Assembly (NCBI RefSeq): GCF_001591385.1 | Contig: NZ_BCUU01000046.1 | Location: 1-40,910, forward strand | DNA from: Variovorax soli NBRC 106424 | Lineage (GTDB): Bacteria > Pseudomonadota > Gammaproteobacteria > Burkholderiales > Burkholderiaceae_C | DNA: 40,910 nt | Reading direction: 5' to 3' | Shown here: in pieces, positions 28,368-37,113 of the stretch | Position numbering within the stretch: the first letter of the stretch is position 1 | Layout: each line of letters starts with the position of its first letter | The notes under the pieces: generated by a model | The model's input: only the letters and a program-made list of their open reading frames with translations | Told to the model about the DNA's origin: nothing | Database searches by the model: none | Program-made: the position numbers and the translations under genes

Positions 28368-28418
28368 CCTTCAAGACGTCCACTCAGATTTCAACCACCC
28401 ACCAACGAGGAAGACAAA

Positions 28419-29390
28419 ATGAAATACACCCGCACCCTGATCGCGCTGGCCGCGAGCGCCTGTGCCATGGCGGCGCATGCCGTCGAGTTCCGCTCGGCCG
28501 ACGTGCACAACAGCGACGACTACCCCACCGTGGCGGCCGTGAAGCACATGAGCGAGCTGCTGGATAAGCGCAGCAACGGCAAGTACAAGATCAAGGTTTT
28601 CAACAAGAGCGCCCTGGGCTCCGAGAAGGAAACGCTCGACCAGGTGAAGATCGGCGCGCTGGAGATGAACCGCGTGAACATCAGCGCGCTCAACTCCATG
28701 TGCCCGAAGACGCTGGTGCCCACCATGCCCTTCCTGTTCAGCTCCATCGACCATATGCGCAAGACGCTGGACGGCCCGATCGGCGAAGAAATCCTGAAGG
28801 GCTGCGAACATGAGGGCCTGGTCGGCCTGGCCTTCTACGACAGCGGCGCGCGTTCCATCTACGCCAAGAAGCCGGTGAAGACCGTGGCCGACACCAAGGG
28901 CCTGAAGATCCGCGTGCAGCAGTCCGACCTGTGGGTGGCGCTGGCCAGCGCCATGGGCGCCAACCCCACGCCCATGCCCGCCGGCGAGGTCTACACCGCC
29001 CTCAAGACCGGCCTGATCGACGCGGCCGAGAATAACATCCCCTCGTACGATGGTTTCAAGCATTACGAGGCAGTGAAGATCTACTCGCGTACCGAGCATT
29101 CCATGGCGCCCGAGATGCTGGTGATGTCCAAGGCCGTGTACGACAAGCTTTCGAAGGAAGACCAGGCCCTGTTCCGCCAGGCCGCCAAGGACTCCGTGCC
29201 CTTCCAGCGCAAGAAGTGGGACGAGCAGGAAGCCAAGTCGCTCGAAGTGGTGACCAAGGGCGGCGCGACCATCGTGTCGGACGTGGACAAGGCCTCGTTC
29301 CGCGCGGCCATGGCCCCGGTGTACGCCAAGTTCATCACCACGCCCGATCTGCAGCGCCTGGTAAAGGCGGTGCAGGACAGCGGCAAGTAA
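28419..29390 (+). CDS. dctP: TRAP transporter substrate-binding protein (DctP family)
   Basis: This is the periplasmic receptor of a TRAP secondary transporter, 323 residues, with a signal peptide ending AAHA. The conserved carboxylate-clamping Arg165 sits in LKIRVQQSD, and [13 protein letters not shown] matches the ligand-proximal segment of the family. Several DctP proteins are known to bind hexuronates, and the flanking udh, lactonase and galactarate dehydratase genes point to a uronate or aldarate ligand. GAGGAAG lies before the ATG. The receptor, small and large subunits are all present in order. Confidence 0.95.
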   Translation: MKYTRTLIALAASACAMAAHAVEFRSADVHNSDDYPTVAAVKHMSELLDKRSNGKYKIKVFNKSALGSEKETLDQVKIGALEMNRVNISALNSMCPKTLVPTMPFLFSSIDHMRKTLDGPIGEEILKGCEHEGLVGLAFYDSGARSIYAKKPVKTVADTKGLKIRVQQSDLWVALASAMGANPTPMPAGEVYTALKTGLIDAAENNIPSYDGFKHYEAVKIYSRTEHSMAPEMLVMSKAVYDKLSKEDQALFRQAAKDSVPFQRKKWDEQEAKSLEVVTKGGATIVSDVDKASFRAAMAPVYAKFITTPDLQRLVKAVQDSGK

Positions 29391-29464
29391 GCGCCACCCG
29401 CGCAGTTCTCCGTCCCTGCCGAACCCGGCGGGGACGGCCCCGGATTCAGCCAGAAGAGACTCCC

Positions 29465-30061
29465 ATGACCCTTGCCGCCCGTTCGGCAGAACAGGACGCG
29501 ACCGACATTCCTGGCGTGCCTCTCCAGCTCATGGAGCTGGAGAACCCGCACCAGCGTCCGCCCGCGCGCCACCTCTATTCGCGCATCTGCGCCTTCCTGT
29601 CCAAGTACAGCCTGATGCTGGCCGTGGTGATGCTCATCGCGATCATCGTGTGCGTGCAGTACCAGGTGGTCGGCCGCTACGTGTTCAACGACACCCCCAC
29701 CTGGGCCGAGGGCCTGGCGCTGCAGCTGGTGCTCTACGTCACCGCCCTGGGCGTTGCGGTGGGCGTGCGCGATGCGGGCCACATCGGCCTGGAATCGCTC
29801 GTTTCGCTGCTTCCCGAGTCCCTGCGCCTGAAAGTCGAAGTGCTCATCCATGCACTGGTCGCCGCGTTCGGCGCCATCATGGCCTCCAGCGGCTGGACCT
29901 GGACAGTCCTCAAGTGGACCGACATGAAGCCGATGCTCCACATCCCGGTGGGCGCGGACTATCTGGCGCTGGTCGTGGCCGGGGTCCTCATCGTTCTCTT
30001 CTCAATCGAACATATCGTCGCGCTGCTGCGCGGCGAGGAAGTGGTGCCAGCGTGGAACTGA
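29465..30061 (+). CDS. dctQ: TRAP transporter small permease (DctQ family)
   Basis: This is an inner-membrane four-helix subunit of 198 residues. A hydrophilic cytoplasmic N-terminus of about 40 residues is followed by four hydrophobic segments (about 45-65, 84-104, 121-141 and 161-184). The conserved FNDTPTWAEGLALQL and RDAGHIGLE motifs are characteristic of DctQ. It overlaps the large permease gene by 10 bp, indicating translational coupling. The long polar N-terminal extension is somewhat unusual for the family. Confidence 0.93.
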   Translation: MTLAARSAEQDATDIPGVPLQLMELENPHQRPPARHLYSRICAFLSKYSLMLAVVMLIAIIVCVQYQVVGRYVFNDTPTWAEGLALQLVLYVTALGVAVGVRDAGHIGLESLVSLLPESLRLKVEVLIHALVAAFGAIMASSGWTWTVLKWTDMKPMLHIPVGADYLALVVAGVLIVLFSIEHIVALLRGEEVVPAWN

Positions 30062-31362
30062 CTGTCCTGACCATCGCCTTCGCGGCCCTGCTCATCCTGG
30101 GCGTGCCGGTGGCATTTTCGATCGGCCTGGCCTCGGTGGCCACGGTCTGGTACGCGGGCCTGCCCACCGCGGTGGTGTTCCAGAAGATGGTCGGCGGCAT
30201 GCAGATCTTCTCCTTCCTGGCCATCCCCTTCTTCGTGTTCGCCGGCGAGCTGATGCTCTACGGCGGCATCGCGCAACGCATCGTGCGCTTCGCCAACAGC
30301 CTTGTCGGCCACGTGCGCGGCGGCCTGGGCATGAGCAACGTGGTGGGCTGCACGCTGTTCGGCGGCGTGGCCGGCTCGCCGGTGGCCGACGTGTCGGCCA
30401 TGGGCTCGGTGATGATTCCGCTGATGAAGAAGGAAGGGTACGACGCCGACTACGCGGTGAACGTCACCACCCATGCGGCGCTGGTCGGCGCGCTCATGCC
30501 CACGTCGCACAACCTGATCATCTACACGCTGGCCACGACCGGCATCGCGTCGGTGAGCGTACTCAGCCTGATCCTGGCCGGCCTGGTTCCGGCACTGATC
30601 CTCACGCTGTGCAACCTGGCGGCCGCCTACTACGTCGCCATCAAGCGCGGCTATCCGATCCGCGGCGCGTTCCAGGGCTGGGGCGAGGTGCTGGCGTCCT
30701 TCGTGGCCGCGCTGCCCGGCCTGCTGATCGTGGTGATCATCCTGGCGGGCATTCTCTCGGGCGTGTTCACCGCCACCGAATCGGCTGCCACGGCGGTGCT
30801 GTGGGCGCTGCTGGTCACGGTGCTGGTGTACCGATCGCTCAGCTGGCACAACTTCGTCAAGGCCTGCGCCAAGGCCTGCCGCACCACGGGCGTGGTGCTG
30901 CTGCTCATCGGCATCTCCTCCGCCTTCGGCTACTTCATGGCGCTGTACGAGGTGCCGCAGAAGACGGGCGAGCTGATGACCAGCGTGTCGAGCTCGCCCT
31001 GGGTCATTTTCCTGATGATCAACGTGCTGCTGTTCGTCCTGGGCACCTTCCTGGACATGGCAGCCACCATCCTGATCTGCACGCCGATCTTCCTGCCCAT
31101 TGCCATGCAGTTCGGCATGAGTCCGGTGCAGTTCGGCGTCGTCATGCTGATCAACTGCGCGCTGGGGCTGAACACCCCGCCGGTGGGCACGACGCAGTTC
31201 ATCGGCTGCGCCATCGGGGAGGTATCGGTGGGAACGGTCATGCGCTCCATCTGGCCGTTCTACGGCGCGCTGCTGGTGTGCCTCATGCTGGTGACCTACG
31301 TCCCGTCCTTCTCGATGTGGCTGCCCGACATGTTCAATCCGACCGCGGCCGCCGCCAAGTAG
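30052..31362 (+). CDS. dctM: TRAP transporter large permease (DctM family)
   Basis: This is the ion-coupled transport subunit, 436 residues with about 11-12 hydrophobic segments. Family motifs include [58 protein letters not shown] and the late [22 protein letters not shown]. The start is a GTG inside dctQ (10-bp overlap) with GAGGAAG upstream. It ends 13 bp before the galactarate dehydratase gene, so transport and catabolism are in one transcription unit. Confidence 0.95.
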   Translation: MELTVLTIAFAALLILGVPVAFSIGLASVATVWYAGLPTAVVFQKMVGGMQIFSFLAIPFFVFAGELMLYGGIAQRIVRFANSLVGHVRGGLGMSNVVGCTLFGGVAGSPVADVSAMGSVMIPLMKKEGYDADYAVNVTTHAALVGALMPTSHNLIIYTLATTGIASVSVLSLILAGLVPALILTLCNLAAAYYVAIKRGYPIRGAFQGWGEVLASFVAALPGLLIVVIILAGILSGVFTATESAATAVLWALLVTVLVYRSLSWHNFVKACAKACRTTGVVLLLIGISSAFGYFMALYEVPQKTGELMTSVSSSPWVIFLMINVLLFVLGTFLDMAATILICTPIFLPIAMQFGMSPVQFGVVMLINCALGLNTPPVGTTQFIGCAIGEVSVGTVMRSIWPFYGALLVCLMLVTYVPSFSMWLPDMFNPTAAAAK

Positions 31363-31375
31363 ACGGAAACTGCCC

Positions 31376-33037
31376 ATGAGCACGCGCGCACCGCACCGCA
31401 TCCGGATCCATCCGGCAGACAACGTCGCCATCGTCGCCAACGACGGCGGCCTGAAGGCCGGCACCGTATTCGACGACGGCCTCACGCTGGTCGACAACGT
31501 GCCGCAGGGCCACAAGGTCTCGCTGGCGGACCTGGCCGAGGGCGATGCGGTGCTGCGCTACAACGTGGTGATCGGCCATGCCCTGAAGGCCATCCCGCGC
31601 GGCAGCTGGGTGCACGAGCGCCTGCTGCGCATGCCCGCGGCGCGCGAGCTGGACGGCCTGCCCATCGCCACCGTCGCGCCGCCGGCCATGCCGCCGCTGG
31701 AAGGCTTCACCTTCGAGGGCTACCGCAACCCGGACGGCTCGGTGGGCACGCGCAACATCCTGGCCATCACGCAGACGGTGCAGTGCGTGGCCGGCGTGAC
31801 CGACTTCGCGGTGCAGCGCATCAAGAAGGAGCTGCTGCCCAAGTACCCGAACGTGGACGACGTGGTGGCCCTGGCGCACAGCTACGGCTGCGGCGTGGCC
31901 ATCGATGCGCCCGATGCCGTCGTACCGATCCGCACGCTGCGCAACATCAGCCTCAACCCCAACTTCGGCGGCGAGGTGATGGTGGTGAGCCTGGGCTGCG
32001 AGAAGCTGCAGCCCGAGCGGCTGCTGCCGCCGGGCAGCATCCCGCTGATGCCGGCGCCGGGCCGCCCCCAAGGCGGCATCACGCCCCCTCGGGGGGCGCT
32101 CGCCACGGGCGAGCAGGGGCCAACAAGTACCGACGAGCGCAACGTGGCCGATGTGGGCGAAAGCGCCGGCAGCCAGCTCGACGTGGTCTGCCTGCAGGAC
32201 GACGCGCACGTGGGCTTCATGTCGATGATCGAATCGATCATGCGGCAGGCCGAGGAACACCTGGAGCGCCTCAACGCCCGCCGGCGCGAGACGGTGCCGG
32301 CGAGCGAGCTGGTGGTGGGCGTGCAGTGCGGCGGCAGCGATGCCTTCTCCGGCGTCACCGCCAACCCGGCGGTGGGCTTTTGCACCGACCTGCTGGTGCG
32401 CGCGGGCGCCACCGTGATGTTCTCCGAAGTGACCGAGGTGCGCGACGGCATCGACCAGCTCACCGCGCGCGCCACCACGCCGGAGGTGGCGCAGGCCATG
32501 ATCCGCGAGATGGCCTGGTACGACGCCTACCTGGACAAGGGCCGCGTGGACCGCAGCGCCAACACCACGCCCGGCAACAAGAAAGGCGGGCTGTCGAACA
32601 TCGTCGAGAAGGCGATGGGCTCGATCATCAAGAGCGGCACCTCGCCCATCTCCGGCGTGGTGCCGCCGGGCGAGAAGGCGCGGCACAAGGGCCTGCTCTA
32701 CGCGGCCACGCCCGCCTCCGACTTCATCTGCGGCACGCTGCAGGTGGCCGCCGGCATGAACCTGCACGTGTTCACCACCGGCCGCGGCACGCCCTACGGC
32801 CTGGCGGAGGTGCCGGTGATCAAGGTGGCCACGCGCAGCGACCTGGCGCGCCGCTGGCACGACCTGATGGACATCAACGCCGGGCGTATCGCCGACGGCG
32901 AAGCCAGCATCGAGGATGTGGGCTGGGAGATGTTCCGGCTGATGCTCGACGTGGCCAGCGGGCGCAAGAAGACCTGGGCCGAGCACTGGAAGCTGCACAA
33001 CGCGCTGGTGCTCTTCAACCCCGCGCCCGTGACCTGA
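31376..33037 (+). CDS. garD: Galactarate dehydratase
   Basis: GarD dehydrates galactarate (mucate) to 5-dehydro-4-deoxyglucarate. It has an N-terminal SAF domain (about 1-95) and a C-terminal UxaA/GarD catalytic domain. Signatures are [58 protein letters not shown] and [20 protein letters not shown], with the cysteines seen in metal-binding GarD/UxaA proteins. At 553 residues it is longer than the E. coli enzyme (about 523). The surplus lies at residues about 224-266, encoded by a GC-rich palindromic repeat that stays in frame. It is unclear whether the insertion affects activity; the catalytic motifs on both sides are intact. Confidence 0.94.
   Translation: MSTRAPHRIRIHPADNVAIVANDGGLKAGTVFDDGLTLVDNVPQGHKVSLADLAEGDAVLRYNVVIGHALKAIPRGSWVHERLLRMPAARELDGLPIATVAPPAMPPLEGFTFEGYRNPDGSVGTRNILAITQTVQCVAGVTDFAVQRIKKELLPKYPNVDDVVALAHSYGCGVAIDAPDAVVPIRTLRNISLNPNFGGEVMVVSLGCEKLQPERLLPPGSIPLMPAPGRPQGGITPPRGALATGEQGPTSTDERNVADVGESAGSQLDVVCLQDDAHVGFMSMIESIMRQAEEHLERLNARRRETVPASELVVGVQCGGSDAFSGVTANPAVGFCTDLLVRAGATVMFSEVTEVRDGIDQLTARATTPEVAQAMIREMAWYDAYLDKGRVDRSANTTPGNKKGGLSNIVEKAMGSIIKSGTSPISGVVPPGEKARHKGLLYAATPASDFICGTLQVAAGMNLHVFTTGRGTPYGLAEVPVIKVATRSDLARRWHDLMDINAGRIADGEASIEDVGWEMFRLMLDVASGRKKTWAEHWKLHNALVLFNPAPVT
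32061..32114 (+). repeat. In-frame palindromic repeat inside garD
   Basis: Three hairpins stand back to back: GCCGCC-CCCAA-GGCGGC (32061-32077), CGCCCCC-TCG-GGGGGCG (32082-32098) and GCTCGCC-ACG-GGCGAGC (32098-32114). They encode residues 229-247, a Pro/Gly-rich segment with no counterpart I recall in other GarD proteins. It resembles the intergenic palindromes of Comamonadaceae. Confidence 0.7.
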
Positions 33038-33140
33038 AACGCCATTCATTGCGCCGCCGCGGGCGCCGCCCTGCCGCCACAGGCAAGGGACGCGGAGCTT
33101 TCGCTTCTTCCTTTCCATTCACACCCAAGGAGACAAAGAG

Positions 33141-35192
33141 ATGCAAGCTAGAAGAACCCGACTGGCACTGAGCGCGCTGGCAGCAGCCGCCCTCGCGGCC
33201 GCCTGCGGCGGCGGCAGCGGCGGCGACATGGGCAGCAGCGGCACGGCCGCGTCTTCCGGGGCCGTGTCTTCGTCCAAGACGGTCCTCCCAGAAGTGTTCG
33301 CCCTCGAGCCCAAGCTGTCCCGCGAGCCGATGAACGACATCATGACGGGCGAGCTGCTGCCCATCATCGACCGCCTGTTCGACCTGGTGCGCGCGCAGGG
33401 CCTGGACACCGAGCTGCAGGGCGTGAAGGTGTTCGCGCCCAACAGCGGCGACAAGTTCCTGCCCGGCAAAGTGGCCATCGGCTTCTCCTACCTGTTGCTC
33501 AACAGCTCTCTGTCCGACCCCAAGTACCAGACCTACCTGGACGGCTACCGCGCGATCGCCGACATGACCATCGACGTGGTCAACGAGACCTGGGGCATCT
33601 ACTACTACACCTCGGCGCTGTGGAAGCTGAAGAAGGCCGGCCACCTGGACGGCCCGACGCCGGCGGTCAACCCCGCGACGCTGGAGCTGCTCAAGACCAA
33701 GCTCGACTGGCGAATCTTCGTCGACCAGGCCAACAACTACGCGCTGAAGAATGGCCTGCCCACCAACTACTACGGCGTGGCCTTCAGCATCGCGCGCCTG
33801 CGCTACCTGCTGGGCTGGGAAGACGCCACCGGCAGCGAGGCGCTGCTGCAGAAGATGATCAGCCACTACAAGACCTTCTCCGCCTACGGCTTCTCCGACG
33901 AGACCGACGGCAGCGGGCGCTTCGACCGCTACAGCATCCTGCTGATCGGCGAGATCTGGCAGCGGCTGATCGAGACCGACATGCAGGTCTCGGCCGAGGA
34001 CGAGGCACTGCTCAAGGGCTGGCTGCGCCAGTCGGTGGACGTGATCAAGCTGCGCCTCAACCCGGCCGGCAACGGCGTGGACTACGGCCGCAGCCTGAGC
34101 GCGTATGCGGACACCGCCTTCTGCGAACTGCTCTCGGCCGCCGAGCACATGAACGTGCTCACCGACGAAGAGAAGGAGGTGGCCTATGCCTTCGCCACCC
34201 GCGTGGCCGCCAAGTACGTGGAGTTCTGGTACGACAGCGACTGGGGCTCGCTCAACATGTGGGAAAAAGGCCGGCGCACCGACAGCTACCGCGGCAAGGC
34301 GCGCATCCTGGGCGAGAACCTGAGCCTGTCGCACCAGCTGCTCTATACCAACAACCTGTGGAAGGCCAGCGGCTTCGCGCAGAAGAAGCCCATGGCCACG
34401 CCGCAGTTCGTGCAGTATCTGCAGGCGCTGCCCAGCAGCACGCTCACGAAGTTCGCCGGCTTCGATGGCCAGGGCGCCACCTACGACCGCGGGCTGGTGA
34501 CCTACCGCGACGGCCTGCGCGTCATCAGCCTCCCGGTGGTCAACGGCGCAGCCACCTACCACCGCACCAATCCGTACTTCGCGATCCCGCATTCGTACAA
34601 CATGCTCTCGGGCGTGGCCGACACGCAGTGGCCGCAGCTGCAGCCGCGCTTCACCTTCGCCAACACCGGCACGCCGCAGGTGCTGATCCCGGCCTCGTAC
34701 CAGAAGAACCTGCAGACCCAGGCCTCCGCCGATGGCCGGCAGCTGCAGGTCACATGGCAGCAGGATGCGCTCGACCGCGTGGCCGGCACCGGCAGCGGCA
34801 GCCAGCCCTTCAAGGACACGCGCATCACCTCCAGCACGCGCTTCGACTTCGAGCCCGGGCAGATCACGCGGGTGGACACCTACACGCCCACCGGAACGCA
34901 GGCCATCTCGAAGGTCGAGCTGGAGTTCGGCTCGTTCTCGAGCGATGTCACGGCCCTGGGCGGCAACCGCTTCAGCTATGCCAGCGGCGACGTGACCGGC
35001 TTCGAGATCGAAGGCCTGCAGGACTGCACGGTGGCCGACGTGAGCGCCGACACCAACTACAACACGCCGGGCGGCGCCCTGAAGACCAGCATCCGCTGCA
35101 GCTCGCCGGCCTTCAGTTTCGAGCAGCCGCTGACCATCAAGTGGGTCTTGAAATACCGCCCGGACAGCATCGCCTCGTTCAAGCCCAACTGA
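33141..35192 (+). CDS. Large lipoprotein, candidate polysaccharide lyase of unrecognised family
   Basis: The protein has 683 residues and a lipoprotein signal (lipobox LAAAC, Cys22), followed by a Gly/Ser linker. Residues about 60-420 are mostly helical and look like an (alpha/alpha) toroid; residues about 430-683 are beta-rich with WVLKYRP at the end. This two-part layout is the one found in PL8-, PL17- or heparinase-type lyases. Segments that could hold a lyase active site are TNYYGVAFSIARLRYLLGW (Asn209), DGSGRFDRYSILLIG (Tyr264) and VDYGRSLSAYADT (Tyr315, Arg317). I do not recognise a named family. It lies 103 bp after garD with a good AAGGAG site. A surface role on polyuronides fits the operon, but function is inferred. 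Confidence 0.7.
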   Translation: MQARRTRLALSALAAAALAAACGGGSGGDMGSSGTAASSGAVSSSKTVLPEVFALEPKLSREPMNDIMTGELLPIIDRLFDLVRAQGLDTELQGVKVFAPNSGDKFLPGKVAIGFSYLLLNSSLSDPKYQTYLDGYRAIADMTIDVVNETWGIYYYTSALWKLKKAGHLDGPTPAVNPATLELLKTKLDWRIFVDQANNYALKNGLPTNYYGVAFSIARLRYLLGWEDATGSEALLQKMISHYKTFSAYGFSDETDGSGRFDRYSILLIGEIWQRLIETDMQVSAEDEALLKGWLRQSVDVIKLRLNPAGNGVDYGRSLSAYADTAFCELLSAAEHMNVLTDEEKEVAYAFATRVAAKYVEFWYDSDWGSLNMWEKGRRTDSYRGKARILGENLSLSHQLLYTNNLWKASGFAQKKPMATPQFVQYLQALPSSTLTKFAGFDGQGATYDRGLVTYRDGLRVISLPVVNGAATYHRTNPYFAIPHSYNMLSGVADTQWPQLQPRFTFANTGTPQVLIPASYQKNLQTQASADGRQLQVTWQQDALDRVAGTGSGSQPFKDTRITSSTRFDFEPGQITRVDTYTPTGTQAISKVELEFGSFSSDVTALGGNRFSYASGDVTGFEIEGLQDCTVADVSADTNYNTPGGALKTSIRCSSPAFSFEQPLTIKWVLKYRPDSIASFKPN

Positions 35193-35225
35193 GTCCTGTC
35201 GACAACCCAAGGAAAGGAAACCGCC

Positions 35226-35990
35226 ATGCAAGACCTCAAGCACAAGGTGGCGCTCGTCACGGGCGCCAGCACCGGCATCGGCGCTGCCGTCGCAACCGCC
35301 TTCGCAGCCCAGGGCATGCGCGTGGCGGTGCACTACAACAGCTCGGCAGACGCCGCGGCGCAGGTGGTGGACGCCATCACCGCGTCGGGCGGCCAGGCCT
35401 TCGCCCTGCAGGCCGACGTGCGCGACACGGCGGCCATCCGCCGGGCCGTGCAGGACGTTCACGCGCGCTGGGGCGGCATCGACGTACTGGTGAACAACGC
35501 CGGCGGCCTGGTGCAGCGCGTGCCCATTGCCGAAATGCCGGACGCGCTGTTCGACGAAGTGCTGCACCTCAACGCGCGCTCGGTGCTGGCCTTCTGCCGC
35601 GAGGTGGTGCCGCTGATGCGCGCCAAGGGCCAGGGCGGCAGCATCATCAACGTGAGCTCGGTGGCCGCCCGCCACGGCGGCGGCCCGGGCGCCTACCTCT
35701 ATGCCGGCGCCAAGGGCTTTGTCAGCACCGCCACGCGCGGCCTGGCGAAGGAGCTGGCGCTGGAGAACATCCGCGTGAACGCCGTGGCGCCGGGCGTGAT
35801 CCAGACGCCCTTCCACGACCGCTTCTCCACGCCCCAGATGCTGGAGTCCTTCCGCGCGACGATTCCCATGGGCCGCATCGGCGAGCCCGACGAATGCGTG
35901 GGCGCGTTCCTCTACCTGGCGTCCACGCAGCTCTCGGGCTACGTCACCGGGCAGATCCTGGAAGTGAACGGCGGGCAGTACATGCCCTGA
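35226..35990 (+). CDS. Short-chain dehydrogenase/reductase
   Basis: This classical SDR has 254 residues. It has the cofactor motif TGASTGIG (12-19), NNAG (90-93), catalytic Ser145, Tyr159 and Lys163 (YAGAK), and a typical C-terminal SGYVTGQILEVNGGQ. The HYNSS stretch after the second strand suggests NADP(H) use, weakly. It follows the lyase-like lipoprotein by 33 bp. If that protein makes unsaturated uronates, this enzyme could reduce 4-deoxy-5-hexulose uronate, in the way known DEH reductases do. Other keto-acid or sugar substrates are equally possible from sequence. Confidence 0.9.
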   Translation: MQDLKHKVALVTGASTGIGAAVATAFAAQGMRVAVHYNSSADAAAQVVDAITASGGQAFALQADVRDTAAIRRAVQDVHARWGGIDVLVNNAGGLVQRVPIAEMPDALFDEVLHLNARSVLAFCREVVPLMRAKGQGGSIINVSSVAARHGGGPGAYLYAGAKGFVSTATRGLAKELALENIRVNAVAPGVIQTPFHDRFSTPQMLESFRATIPMGRIGEPDECVGAFLYLASTQLSGYVTGQILEVNGGQYMP

Positions 35991-36004
35991 TGGAGACAAA
36001 CAAG

Positions 36005-36994
36005 ATGCAACGCCGAATCCTGATCAGCGGCCTTCTCGCCGCATCCGCCGCCGCCTTCGGGCTGCCCGCCCTGGCACAGGGCAGTTGGCCCACCGGCAAG
36101 ACCATCACCTACATGGTGCCCTTCCCGGCCGGCGGCACCACCGACGTGCTGGGCCGCCTCATCGGCGCCAAGCTGGGCCCGGCGCTGGGCACCACGGTGG
36201 TGGTGGACAACAAGGGTGGTGCCGGCGGCAGCGTGGGCTCGGAAGTGGCCTCGCGCGCCGCACCCGACGGCTACACGCTGCTGGGCGGCACGGTGAGCTC
36301 GCACGCCATCAACGTGAGCCTGTATCCGAAGATCGGCTACGACCCCATCAAGTCCTTCTCGCCCGTGACGCTGATCGGCACCAACCCCACCGTGCTGGTG
36401 GTGCCCGCCAGCAGCCCCTACAAGACGCTCAAGGATGTGGTGGAAGGCAGCAAGGCGAAGGCCGGCGGCCTGTCGTCGGCATCGGCGGGCATCGGCACCT
36501 CGCAGCACCTGTCGCTGGAGCTGCTGGCCTACAAGTCGGGCGTGAAGTTCAACCACGTACCGTACAAGGGCAGCGGCCCCGCCATCCAGGACGTGATCGG
36601 CGGCCAGGTCGACATGATGTTCGACACCACCGTGGTCGCCGCACCGCACATCCAGAGCGGCAAGCTGCGCGCCATTGCCGTCACCTCGCCCCAGCGCCTG
36701 GCCTCCCTGCCCGACGTGCCCACGGTGGCCGAGTCGGGCATCAAGGGCCTGGAGGACTACTCGGTGCTGTCGTGGCAGGCCGTCTTCGTGCCGGCCGGCA
36801 CGCCGGCGCCCATCGTCGACCGCCTGCACGGCGAGATCCGCAAGATCCTGGCCGAGCCGGAGATGCAGGACAAGCTCAGGGCCTTCGGCATGCAGCCGGC
36901 CGACATGAGCACCGCCCAGATCGCGGCCTTCCAGAAAGCGGAGGTCGAGAAGTGGGCGCAGGTGATCAAGGCCGCCAACATCAAGGCCGAGTAG
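36005..36994 (+). CDS. Bug/TctC-family binding protein, end of the plus arm
   Basis: The protein has 329 residues with a signal peptide ending LPALAQ. Signatures are ITYMVPFPAGGTTDVLGRL, VVVDNKGGAGGSVGS and HVPYKGSGPAIQDVIGGQ. The ATG at 36005 has a GGAG ribosome-binding site nine bases upstream. An ATG at 35990 overlapping the SDR stop (ATGA-like) would add five residues before the signal peptide. It is the second Bug protein of the uronate locus, and again there is no TctA/TctB. An alternative frame across the whole lyase and SDR region is an artefact of high GC. Confidence 0.93.
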   Translation: MQRRILISGLLAASAAAFGLPALAQGSWPTGKTITYMVPFPAGGTTDVLGRLIGAKLGPALGTTVVVDNKGGAGGSVGSEVASRAAPDGYTLLGGTVSSHAINVSLYPKIGYDPIKSFSPVTLIGTNPTVLVVPASSPYKTLKDVVEGSKAKAGGLSSASAGIGTSQHLSLELLAYKSGVKFNHVPYKGSGPAIQDVIGGQVDMMFDTTVVAAPHIQSGKLRAIAVTSPQRLASLPDVPTVAESGIKGLEDYSVLSWQAVFVPAGTPAPIVDRLHGEIRKILAEPEMQDKLRAFGMQPADMSTAQIAAFQKAEVEKWAQVIKAANIKAE

Positions 36995-37062
36995 GCCGGG
37001 GGTCGGCGGCGGCCTTCGCAGGCCGGGGAGAAACGCTCACAAGCCGGCGCGCAGGCGCTGGC

Positions 37063-37068
37063 TAGAAT
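37063..37068 (+). promoter_or_regulatory. Putative -10 hexamer TAGAAT for psd
   Basis: TAGAAT lies 45 bp before the psd start, in the 119-bp gap after the uronate locus. This marks the change from the catabolic operon to a separate housekeeping transcription unit. Confidence 0.4.
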
Positions 37069-37113
37069 CGCGCACCCCGGTTCCCTTCAAGCTGCCCGCC
37101 AGGCCTTTCACTT

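Noticed and set aside
33015..35999. 994-codon open frame on the minus strand, antisense to the lyase-like gene and SDR
   Set aside because: It is a high-GC antisense artefact with repetitive Arg/Ala/Gly/His composition, and the plus strand has well-supported proteins here.
33620..36994. 1124-codon plus-strand frame across the lyase and SDR genes into the last Bug gene
   Set aside because: Only its last 330 codons look like a protein (the Bug receptor). The rest is a shifted frame of the lyase and SDR.
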